This document shows positions 57,442 to 64,000 of a DNA stretch of 64,000 nt, piece after piece; position 1 is the first letter of the stretch, and each line of letters starts with the position of its first letter. Below the pieces are notes generated by a model, which had not been told where the DNA came from, ran no database searches, and saw only the letters and a program-made list of their open reading frames with translations. This DNA is from Pseudomonas nitroreducens (GTDB lineage Bacteria > Pseudomonadota > Gammaproteobacteria > Pseudomonadales > Pseudomonadaceae), in NCBI RefSeq assembly GCF_014204515.1, contig NZ_JACHLI010000017.1, positions 1-64,000 on the forward strand, given 5' to 3'. Both the position numbers and the translations under genes were made by a program.

Positions 57442-58695
57442 ATGTTCAGCCGTGATTTGACCCTCGCCCGCTACGATGCCGAACTCTTCGCCGCGATGGA
57501 GCAGGAAGCCCAGCGCCAGGAAGAGCACATCGAGCTCATCGCCTCCGAGAACTACACCAGCCCGGCGGTGATGGAAGCCCAGGGTTCGGTGCTGACCAAC
57601 AAGTACGCCGAAGGCTACCCGGGCAAGCGCTACTACGGTGGTTGCGAGTACGTCGACGTCGTCGAGCAGCTGGCCATCGACCGCGCCAAAGAGCTGTTCG
57701 GCGCCGACTACGCCAACGTCCAGCCGCACGCCGGCTCCCAGGCCAACGCCGCTGTCTACCTGGCCCTGCTGTCGGCCGGTGACACCATCCTGGGCATGAG
57801 CCTGGCCCACGGCGGTCACCTGACCCACGGCGCCAGCGTTTCCTCCTCCGGCAAGCTGTACAACGCCGTTCAGTACGGCATCACCGACGCCGGCCTGATC
57901 GACTACGACGAAGTCGAGCGCCTGGCCGTCGAGCACAAGCCGAAGATGATCGTCGCCGGCTTCTCCGCCTACTCCCAGGTGCTGGACTTCGCCCGCTTCC
58001 GCGCCATCGCCGACAAGGTCGGTGCCTACCTGTTCGTCGACATGGCCCACGTGGCCGGTCTGGTCGCCGCTGGCGTCTACCCGAACCCGGTGCCGTTCGC
58101 CGACGTGGTCACCACCACCACCCACAAGACCCTGCGCGGCCCGCGCGGCGGCCTGATCCTCGCTCGCAAGAACGAAGAGATCGAGAAGAAGCTGAACTCC
58201 GCGGTCTTCCCGGGTGCCCAGGGTGGCCCGCTGGAGCACGTGATCGCCGCCAAGGCGGTGTGCTTCAAGGAAGCCCTGCAGCCCGAATTCAAGGCCTACC
58301 AGCAGCAGGTCCTGAAGAACGCCCAGACCATGGCCAGCGTGTTCATCGAGCGCGGCTTCGATGTGGTTTCCGGCGGTACCCAGAACCACCTGTTCCTGCT
58401 GTCCCTGATCAAGCAGGACATCACCGGTAAGGATGCCGACGCCGCCCTGGGTCGCGCCTTCATCACCGTGAACAAGAACAGCGTGCCGAACGACCCGCGT
58501 TCCCCGTTCGTCACCTCCGGCCTGCGCATCGGCACCCCGGCCGTCACCACCCGCGGCTTCAAGGAAGCCGAGTGCCGCGAGCTGGCCGGCTGGATCTGCG
58601 ACATCCTGACCAACATGGGCGACGAGTCCGTGGTGGACGGCGTGCGCGAGAAGGTCAAGGCCATCTGCGCCAAGTTCCCGGTGTACGGCGCCTAA
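57442..58695 (+). CDS. glyA: Serine hydroxymethyltransferase
   Basis: 417 residues from ATG 57442 (MFSRDLTLARYDAELFAAMEQEAQRQEEHIELIASENYTSPAVMEAQGS). The PLP lysine lies in VVTTTTHKTLRGPRGG. It converts serine and tetrahydrofolate to glycine and methylene-THF. The location after morA matches P. aeruginosa, where this copy is one of several glyA genes. Confidence 0.97.
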   Translation: MFSRDLTLARYDAELFAAMEQEAQRQEEHIELIASENYTSPAVMEAQGSVLTNKYAEGYPGKRYYGGCEYVDVVEQLAIDRAKELFGADYANVQPHAGSQANAAVYLALLSAGDTILGMSLAHGGHLTHGASVSSSGKLYNAVQYGITDAGLIDYDEVERLAVEHKPKMIVAGFSAYSQVLDFARFRAIADKVGAYLFVDMAHVAGLVAAGVYPNPVPFADVVTTTTHKTLRGPRGGLILARKNEEIEKKLNSAVFPGAQGGPLEHVIAAKAVCFKEALQPEFKAYQQQVLKNAQTMASVFIERGFDVVSGGTQNHLFLLSLIKQDITGKDADAALGRAFITVNKNSVPNDPRSPFVTSGLRIGTPAVTTRGFKEAECRELAGWICDILTNMGDESVVDGVREKVKAICAKFPVYGA

Positions 58696-58720
58696 GCCCA
58701 GTCCGCGAACCGCAAAACGT

Positions 58721-58746
58721 AAAAGCCCGGCATCTGCCGGGCTTTT
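58721..58746 (+). terminator. Intrinsic terminator after glyA
   Basis: AAAAGCCCGGC pairs with GCCGGGCTTTT across ATCT, with a five-T run. Confidence 0.92.
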
Positions 58747-58780
58747 TCATGTCCGCCTCCTGCGAGGGCTGGCCGAACCT

Positions 58781-58857
58781 GTAGGAGCGAGCTTGCTCGC
58801 GAACAGTGCTCAATCTGACGCCAGTGTTATGCGGTTCGCGAGCAAGCTCGCTCCTAC
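58781..58857. repeat. REPIN: inverted pair of REP elements
   Basis: A 24-base perfect inverted repeat: left arm 58781-58804 starts GTAGGAGCGAGCTTGCTCGC, right arm 58834-58857 is its exact reverse complement. The 29-base spacer is unrelated. This is the classic Pseudomonas REP doublet moved by RAYT transposases (none is encoded in the window). Confidence 0.92.
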
Positions 58858-58889
58858 GAAAAGCCACCACCGTAATTTCCATAACTCGG

Positions 58890-58965
58890 TAGGGCGCATA
58901 ACGCGCCAGCGTTATCCGCCGCCGGGGCATCGGCGGATAACCTGTTCCAGGTTATTCGCCCTACG
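58890..58965. repeat. Extragenic palindromic repeat, copy B (GGGCGCATAAC family)
   Basis: It begins GTAGGGCGCATAACGCGCC and ends GTTATTCGCCCTACG, an inverted copy of the element at 48948-49026, with GTTATCCGCC and GGCGGATAACC arms. It lies next to the REPIN, filling the gap between glyA and the next gene. Confidence 0.85.
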
Positions 58966-58998
58966 CAGAGCCACCTTTCTCAAGCCCCTATATAGAAG

Positions 58999-59505
58999 CT
59001 ACGGCTGCCCACCGGACTGCTGCTCCGGCTGCACCGGCACATCGCGCAGCTCGTTGAGCCGCCGCACCAGCGTCTGCGCCTCGTCAAGGCTGGCAAAGCC
59101 CTTGAGCATCACCTGGCCATCGGTCACCACCCGCGTCACCCTGGGCAGCAGGCGCAGTTGCCCGTCGATGACCACCGCCAGGGCCTTGCCCTGCTCTTCC
59201 TGGGTCAGCTTCGCCAGGCGCGCGCTGGCCTCGGGCGTGAACAGCACGCGCACCGCCGGCTTGCCGTCGGCCACGCTGGCCAGTTCGGCGCGCTGCACGT
59301 CCTTCTGGGTCAGGGCGGGATGGGTCGCCACCAGTACGGCCTTGCCCTGCGGGTCGGCCAGGGTGCGGGTGCTGGCCGTGGGCTTGTCGGCCACGGCATG
59401 GACATCGAAGGTGTGTTGCGGGGCCGACGGCGGCGCACCGGCGCAGGCGCCCAGCAATGAGGCGACCAACAATGAGGCAAAGTGAATCGGAATAGAGCGT
59501 TTCAT
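58999..59505 (-). CDS. Lipoprotein with SecD head-like domain
   Basis: 168 residues. Signal MKRSIPIHFASLLVASLLGAC has lipobox LGAC (Cys21). The mature domain has VRVLFTPEASARLAKLTQEEQGKALAVVIDGQLRLLPRVTRVVTDGQVMLKGF, which resembles the P1 head subdomain of SecD (the translocase's periplasmic part), here as a stand-alone lipoprotein. Function unknown. Confidence 0.75.
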   Translation of the reverse strand: MKRSIPIHFASLLVASLLGACAGAPPSAPQHTFDVHAVADKPTASTRTLADPQGKAVLVATHPALTQKDVQRAELASVADGKPAVRVLFTPEASARLAKLTQEEQGKALAVVIDGQLRLLPRVTRVVTDGQVMLKGFASLDEAQTLVRRLNELRDVPVQPEQQSGGQP

Positions 59506-59783
59506 CGACTGCGAATCAGCGAGGACGGCCCGGTCGGGCCAGGGTTGTAGAGAGTCAGACCACCGTCAGCGCACAAGTTGCACTCCCTTGGTCGGCGCCC
59601 GCGACTAAGCTTGCAGACGAACGGATGCTGGCGGTCCGGTCAGAAATTCTCCGGTTCGGGGCAAGCTGGTATCATGCGCGCCTTTTGCCGGTCACAGGAA
59701 AAGGCGCAGGGCTCACCTGGGCATGCACCTTGCTTTTCCCGGCCAGAACGATAACGGCGCAAGAGCGTCACGGGGAGCCAAAC

Positions 59784-61079
59784 ATGCTGGAAAAGCTGTT
59801 CCAACTCAAGGCGCACAATACCAATGTGCGCACCGAGATCCTGGCGGGTCTCACGACCTTCCTGACCATGGCCTACATCCTTTTCGTCAACCCGAGCATC
59901 CTCGGCGAGACGGGCATGGATAAAGGCGCGATCTTCGTGGCGACCTGCCTGGCCGCAGCCATCGGCTCGGCGGTGATGGGCCTGATCGCCAACTACCCGA
60001 TCGCCCTGGCTCCCGGCATGGGCCTGAACGCCTTCTTCACCTACACCGTGGTCCTGCACATGGGCCACACCTGGCAGGTGGCCCTCGGCGCGGTGTTCCT
60101 CTCCGCGTGCATGTTCTTCATCATTTCGATCTTCCGCATCCGCGAGTGGATCATCAACAGCATCCCGCTGGCCCTGCGCTCGGCGATCGCCGCCGGCATC
60201 GGCCTGTTCCTCGCGCTGATCGCGCTGAAGGAATCGGGCATCGTGGTCGCCAACCAGGCCACCCTGGTGGGCATGGGTGACCTGGCCAAGCCGGCGCCGC
60301 TGCTGGCCATCCTCGGCTTCATCGTCATCGTCGCCCTGGAAGCCCGCCGCGTGACCGGCGCGGTGATGATCGGCATCCTGCTGGTGACCTTCATCTCCAT
60401 CGCCATCGGTGTCTCCCAGTTCGGCGGCGTGGTGTCGATGCCGCCGTCGCTGGCACCGACCTTCCTGCAGCTGGACATCAAGGGCGCGCTGGATATCGGC
60501 CTGTTCAGCGTGATCTTCGCCTTCCTCTTCGTCGACCTGTTCGACAACTCCGGCACCCTGATCGGCGTGGCCAAGCGTGCCGGCCTGATGGGCAAGGACG
60601 GGCACATGCCGAAGATGGGCCGTGCGCTGATCGCCGACAGCTCCGCCGCCATGGTCGGCTCGCTGCTGGGCACCTCCACCACCACCAGCTACATCGAGTC
60701 GGCGGCGGGTGTTTCCGCCGGCGGCCGCACCGGCCTGACCGCCATCGTGGTCGCCGTGCTGTTCCTGCTGGCGCTGTTCTTCGCCCCGCTGGCCGGCAAC
60801 GTACCGGCGTTCGCCACTGCGCCGGCATTGTTCTTCGTCGCCGTGCTGATGGCCTCGGGCCTGGCCGAGATCGACTGGGACGACCTGACCGTTGCCGCCC
60901 CGGTGGTGGTGACCGCCCTGGCCATGCCGCTGACCTTCTCCATCGCCAACGGCATCGCCTTCGGCTTCATCACCTGGACCGCCTGCAAGCTGCTTTCCGG
61001 CCGCTTCCGCGAGCTGAACCCGGCGCTGGTCATCCTCTCGATCCTCTTTGTGATCAAGCTGGGCTGGTTCAACGCCTGA
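59784..61079 (+). CDS. NCS2-family purine (adenine/guanine/hypoxanthine) permease
   Basis: 431 residues from ATG 59784 (MLEKLFQLKAHNTNVRTEILAGLTTFLTMAYILFVNPSIL). About 12-14 membrane segments. YPIALAPGMGLNAFFTYTVV and LFDNSGTLIGVAKRAGL are the AzgA-type signatures, with TSTTTSYIESAAGVSAGGRTGLTA. It imports purine bases with protons. A frame open from 59625 upstream is not family-like. No purine riboswitch pattern is seen in the 278-base gap before it. Confidence 0.92.
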   Translation: MLEKLFQLKAHNTNVRTEILAGLTTFLTMAYILFVNPSILGETGMDKGAIFVATCLAAAIGSAVMGLIANYPIALAPGMGLNAFFTYTVVLHMGHTWQVALGAVFLSACMFFIISIFRIREWIINSIPLALRSAIAAGIGLFLALIALKESGIVVANQATLVGMGDLAKPAPLLAILGFIVIVALEARRVTGAVMIGILLVTFISIAIGVSQFGGVVSMPPSLAPTFLQLDIKGALDIGLFSVIFAFLFVDLFDNSGTLIGVAKRAGLMGKDGHMPKMGRALIADSSAAMVGSLLGTSTTTSYIESAAGVSAGGRTGLTAIVVAVLFLLALFFAPLAGNVPAFATAPALFFVAVLMASGLAEIDWDDLTVAAPVVVTALAMPLTFSIANGIAFGFITWTACKLLSGRFRELNPALVILSILFVIKLGWFNA

Positions 61080-61198
61080 TTTTCCTGTCGCGGCATGGGT
61101 AACGCCGCGCTCCCCCTTCCTGCGAGTGACACTGGCGTAGGATGGCGTGGAGCGCAGCGATACCCATCAACCGCCGCCCCACACGAGTTACCCGCCCC

Positions 61199-62284
61199 AT
61201 GAGCAGTCCGCGTTTCGATCCCTCCCAATACGACAGCCAACTGGCCGACAAGACCGCGCGCCTGCGCGAGCTGCTGGCGCCGTTCAATGCGCCGGAGCCG
61301 GAGGTGTTCGACTCGCCCCGCGAGCATTACCGCCTGCGCGCCGAGTTCCGCCTGTGGCGCGAGGGCGAGGCACGCCACTACGCGATGTTCGAGCAGGGCG
61401 ACAAGCACACGCCGATCCTGATCGAAGAGTTCCCCATCGCCAGCCAGCGCATCAATGAGCTGATGCCGCGCCTGAAGGCCGCCTGGGCCGAGCCGACCCT
61501 GGGCCACAAGCTGTTCCAGGTGGAGTTCCTGACCACCCTGGCGGGCGACGCCATGATCACCCTGTGCTACCACCGCCCGGTGGACGCCACCTGGCAGGCC
61601 GCCGCCGAAAAGCTGGCCGCCGAACTGGGCGTAAGCATCGTCGGCCGCTCCCGCGGCAAGCGTCTGGTGGTGGGCCGCGATTACGTGAGCGAAGAGCTGA
61701 CCGTCGCCGGCCGCACCTTCCGCTACCGCCAGCCGGAAGGCGCCTTCACCCAGCCCAACGGCGAGGTCTGCCAGAAGATGCTCAACTGGGCGTACGAAGC
61801 CCTGGGCCAGCGCGACGACGACCTGCTGGAGCTCTACTGCGGCAACGGCAACTTCACCCTGCCGCTGGCTACCCGCGTACGCAAGGTGCTGGCCACCGAG
61901 ATCAGCAAGACCTCGGTGAACGCCGCCCTGGCCAATCTCGCCGACAACGCCGTGGACAACGTCACCCTGGTGCGCCTCTCCGCCGAGGAGCTGACCCAGG
62001 CGCTGAATGAGGTGCGGCCGTTCCGCCGCCTCGCCGATGTCGACCTGAAGTCCTACGCCTTCGGCAGCGTGTTCGTCGACCCGCCGCGCGCCGGCATGGA
62101 CCCGGACACCTGCGAGCTGACCCGGCGTTTCGACAACATCCTGTACATCTCCTGCAACCCGGAGACCCTGGCGCAGAACATCGCCCAGCTGCACGACACC
62201 CACCAGGTGAGCCGCTGCGCGCTGTTCGACCAGTTCCCCTACACCCACCACATGGAAGCCGGCGTGCTGCTGACCCGCCGCTGA
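61199..62284 (+). CDS. trmA: tRNA (uracil-5-)-methyltransferase TrmA
   Basis: 361 residues from ATG 61199 (MSSPRFDPSQYDSQLADKTARLRELLAPFNAPEPEVF). SAM motif LELYCGNGNFTLPLA, FVDPPRAGMDPDT and the catalytic cysteine in ILYISCNPETLAQN are visible. TrmA makes ribothymidine 54 in the T-loop of tRNAs; the two tRNA-like elements at 41375-41515 keep the TTC-A T-loop it recognises. Confidence 0.96.
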   Translation: MSSPRFDPSQYDSQLADKTARLRELLAPFNAPEPEVFDSPREHYRLRAEFRLWREGEARHYAMFEQGDKHTPILIEEFPIASQRINELMPRLKAAWAEPTLGHKLFQVEFLTTLAGDAMITLCYHRPVDATWQAAAEKLAAELGVSIVGRSRGKRLVVGRDYVSEELTVAGRTFRYRQPEGAFTQPNGEVCQKMLNWAYEALGQRDDDLLELYCGNGNFTLPLATRVRKVLATEISKTSVNAALANLADNAVDNVTLVRLSAEELTQALNEVRPFRRLADVDLKSYAFGSVFVDPPRAGMDPDTCELTRRFDNILYISCNPETLAQNIAQLHDTHQVSRCALFDQFPYTHHMEAGVLLTRR

Positions 62285-62375
62285 GCCCAGTGCCGCGCTG
62301 TCGCCCAACCAAGGGATGGGCGGCGCGCCACTGCGCGGCGGCTACGCTTGCGGGACAATGACAAGAGGCACGTCC

Positions 62376-62873
62376 ATGTCCCGCCTGCTCCTTCCCCTGC
62401 TCTGCCTGCTGCTGGCCGCCTGCGCCGGCACCGACCCCGCCAACATCAGCGTCTCCCCTGCCGCCAACGGCCGGCAAAGCACCTTCTTCATCCAGGCCGT
62501 GCGCGCACAGGGTCACCGCGAGGACCTGGAAGATCGCTTCGATCTCGCCGTGCGCCGCGCGCTGGAAGCCAAGGGTTATCGCTATCAGGAAAGCTCGGGA
62601 GAACTGCGGGTGATCTACGCCGTGGGGCTCGACAGCCAGACCGGTGTCATCCAGCGGCCCATTGCTACCTCGGCAGGCGTGGTGATGCAGACGCAGATCG
62701 CCGACTCCGAACAGGCGCGCCTGGCGCTGCAGATTCTCGACGAGGCGACAGCTACGCTGCTCTACCAGGCGCAGGTGGCGCGCCAGCTGCACGATCCGAA
62801 GATCACCCAGCAGGCCGTGGACGAAGGTATCGCCCGCCTGCTCAGGGACTTCCCGGCGCACGCCGGGCCATGA
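62376..62873 (+). CDS. DUF4136-type lipoprotein
   Basis: 165 residues from ATG 62376 (AAGAGG upstream). Signal MSRLLLPLLCLLLAAC has lipobox LAAC (Cys16). The rest, with FDLAVRRALEAKGYRYQESSGELRVIYAVGLDSQTG and a C-terminal AVDEGIARLLRDFP, fits the DUF4136 pattern of short outer membrane lipoproteins. Role unknown. It is convergent with the DUF1883 gene (4-base gap). Confidence 0.75.
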   Translation: MSRLLLPLLCLLLAACAGTDPANISVSPAANGRQSTFFIQAVRAQGHREDLEDRFDLAVRRALEAKGYRYQESSGELRVIYAVGLDSQTGVIQRPIATSAGVVMQTQIADSEQARLALQILDEATATLLYQAQVARQLHDPKITQQAVDEGIARLLRDFPAHAGP

Positions 62874-62877
62874 GGGA

Positions 62878-63180
62878 TCAGCTGAAGTTCGACGGCGACT
62901 TGCGCACGAACTTGATGCTGTAGGTGAAGTCGGCCTTGCGCGTCACGCTGATGGCGCGGCGGGTGACGGTGTCGATGGTGACGTTCCAGACGCCGGTGCT
63001 GGGCACCTTGATCTTCGCCGGGAAACGGTCGAACGCGCCACCGTGGTACACGTGGCGCCCGCCGTTCTTGAAGCTGCGGAAGGCGGCGTCGGTCATCAGG
63101 CGGATGTTGCAGGTCATGGAACACTCGATGACGACCAGGTCGCCTTCGTTCAGGTGTTCACGCTTGTGTACGAACTTCAT
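62878..63180 (-). CDS. DUF1883 domain protein
   Basis: 100 residues from ATG 63180. MKFVHKREHLNEGDLVVIECSMTCNIRLMTDAAFRSFKNGGRHVYHGGAFDRFPAKIKVPSTGVWNVTIDTV is the DUF1883 signature, a small beta-sandwich protein often linked to TIR or signalling modules elsewhere. Here it stands alone, cytoplasmic, function unknown. Confidence 0.85.
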   Translation of the reverse strand: MKFVHKREHLNEGDLVVIECSMTCNIRLMTDAAFRSFKNGGRHVYHGGAFDRFPAKIKVPSTGVWNVTIDTVTRRAISVTRKADFTYSIKFVRKSPSNFS

Positions 63181-63281
63181 GCTGGCTCCGCCTTGCTGCT
63201 GGCGCAAACCCAATAAGATATCACGGCGCGGGGGCGAGCCGGCAGCGCCGCCGCTGGCAGGCGGCGCCACTCATCCGAAGC

Positions 63282-63740
63282 TCAGAGCCCCTCGAAGTCC
63301 GCCTTGCGCTCCTCCGGCTCCTCTTCCTCGCGCACCGCCACCTGGCGATTGCGCGACTGCCGCTCCAGCCAGTAGAGGGCGAAGATCGCCAGCGCCGAGA
63401 TCACCCCGCGATAGACCACGCCGGCCAGCTGCGCGTCCCACTCCATGCCACCTTCGGTCCAGGCGATCAGCAGGCGCGACAGCGTCAGGGTCAGCTGCAC
63501 CAGGATCACCAGGATCAGTGCCGGGCGCACCAGCAGGCGCCGGCGCAGGGCGAAGACCAGGAACAGCGCCAGGGCGAACTGATGGCCGCCGTAGAACACC
63601 CGCGCATCGCTCACCGACGACGGCTCCATCAGCAGCATGCCGCTGAGGTTGGCCATCTCGTAGGGGCGAATCCAGTAGAGCAGTCCCAGACCACCCCAGA
63701 CCAGAGCCTGGACCAGCAGGACAAGACGGGCGAAGAGCAT
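63282..63740 (-). CDS. DUF4345-type small membrane protein
   Basis: 152 residues from ATG 63740 (AAGGAG upstream on this strand). Four membrane segments: about 3-21, 50-66, 72-92 and 108-128. RVFYGGHQFALALFLVFALRRR suggests the DUF4345 family. The C-terminal tail is charged (REEEEPEERKADFEGL). No function known. Confidence 0.7.
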   Translation of the reverse strand: MLFARLVLLVQALVWGGLGLLYWIRPYEMANLSGMLLMEPSSVSDARVFYGGHQFALALFLVFALRRRLLVRPALILVILVQLTLTLSRLLIAWTEGGMEWDAQLAGVVYRGVISALAIFALYWLERQSRNRQVAVREEEEPEERKADFEGL

Positions 63741-63942
63741 CCGATTTCTCCTTGGCCTTGCGGCCTTTGCCGAGCGTCCCCAGCTGCGACCGACGGTCGC
63801 GGACGCACCACTGATCAGCAACAGACCCCGCACGGCGCGGCAAGTTCTGGCCAGCGCGTCATACGAGGAAACAAACGCCGGGTGGGGTCACGGCAACCTC
63901 GCGAGTATGCTCGGTCGCGTTCCGATTCCGAGGCTACTCCCC

Positions 63943-64000
63943 ATGCGCACCCTGCTTCTGCTCACCGCCCTTGTCGCCGGCGCCGCCCAGGCCGCCGAAC
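63943..64000 (+). CDS. Start of an exported protein gene (cut by window edge)
   Basis: ATG 63943 opens a frame MRTLLLLTALVAGAAQAAE that runs to the end: a clean Sec signal peptide with AQA-A cleavage. Nothing can be said about the mature protein. Confidence 0.6.
   Translation, partial: MRTLLLLTALVAGAAQAAE

Noticed and set aside
52986..57443. Very long minus-strand open frame opposite morA (about 1485 codons)
   Set aside because: It mirrors the morA coding strand; its composition (Ala, Gln, Val, Asp, His, Gly repeats) is that of an antisense shadow in GC-rich DNA.
59506..59783. Purine riboswitch before the NCS2 permease
   Set aside because: No three-helix purine aptamer with its conserved junction bases could be found by eye.

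Overview
The window is a GC-rich chromosomal segment from a Pseudomonas of the P. aeruginosa lineage (P. nitroreducens / P. citronellolis type is an inference; no species call is possible by eye). The basis is gene order: from rluD to glyA the genes follow, with few breaks, the PA4544-PA4602 block known from P. aeruginosa, and protein sequences, REP-type repeats and codon use also fit Pseudomonas.

Layout. 1-470: tail of an IS110-type transposase and a repeat-rich gap. 473-7771: pgeF-rluD (minus), bamD, a small membrane protein, the pilS-pilR two-component system and thiO. 7966-16450: minor pilin cluster fimT, fimU-pilV-pilW-pilX-pilY1-pilE; PilY1 is a long variant with a PA14-like insert and no visible von Willebrand A domain, and pilY2 is absent. 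16518-23946 (minus): murJ-ribF-ileS-lspA-fkpB-ispH. 24200-29510: rpsT, creA/proB/obg/rpmA/rplU (minus) and ispB. 29633-35298: a Fur-box-controlled small gene, fklB, several conserved small genes, a large Lon-related protease and a DksA/TraR protein. 35542-39443: DUF3015, a DUF4105 gene broken by an in-frame amber codon, and a SUKH-NADAR gene pair.

39479-47020 is the most interesting part: an RNA-repair locus. The sigma54 activator RtcR is divergent from an operon encoding a slipin/SPFH protein, a zinc-ribbon protein, RtcB ligase, an unknown protein, a COG3541-type nucleotidyltransferase and RtcA cyclase. Between a -24/-12 promoter and the first protein gene lie about 530 bases of apparent leader RNA. 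It holds two back-to-back tRNA-like elements with intact elbow (D-arm/T-arm) features but shortened anticodon loops and no encoded CCA, then a free-standing hairpin whose 7-base loop equals the tRNA-Ile(GAU) anticodon loop, then a run of perfect hairpins showing GGA in or near their loops, including a three-way junction. A plausible reading (inference) is that the operon carries its own tRNA mimics as substrates, sensors or decoys for the repair enzymes.

47108-64000: a lipoprotein, ccpR with an ANR/FNR box, a tandem 70-base repeat array, gdhA, a small coiled-coil exported protein, ettA, the c-di-GMP protein morA, glyA, REP/REPIN repeats, a lipoprotein, an NCS2 purine permease, trmA, three small conserved genes and the first codons of an exported protein.
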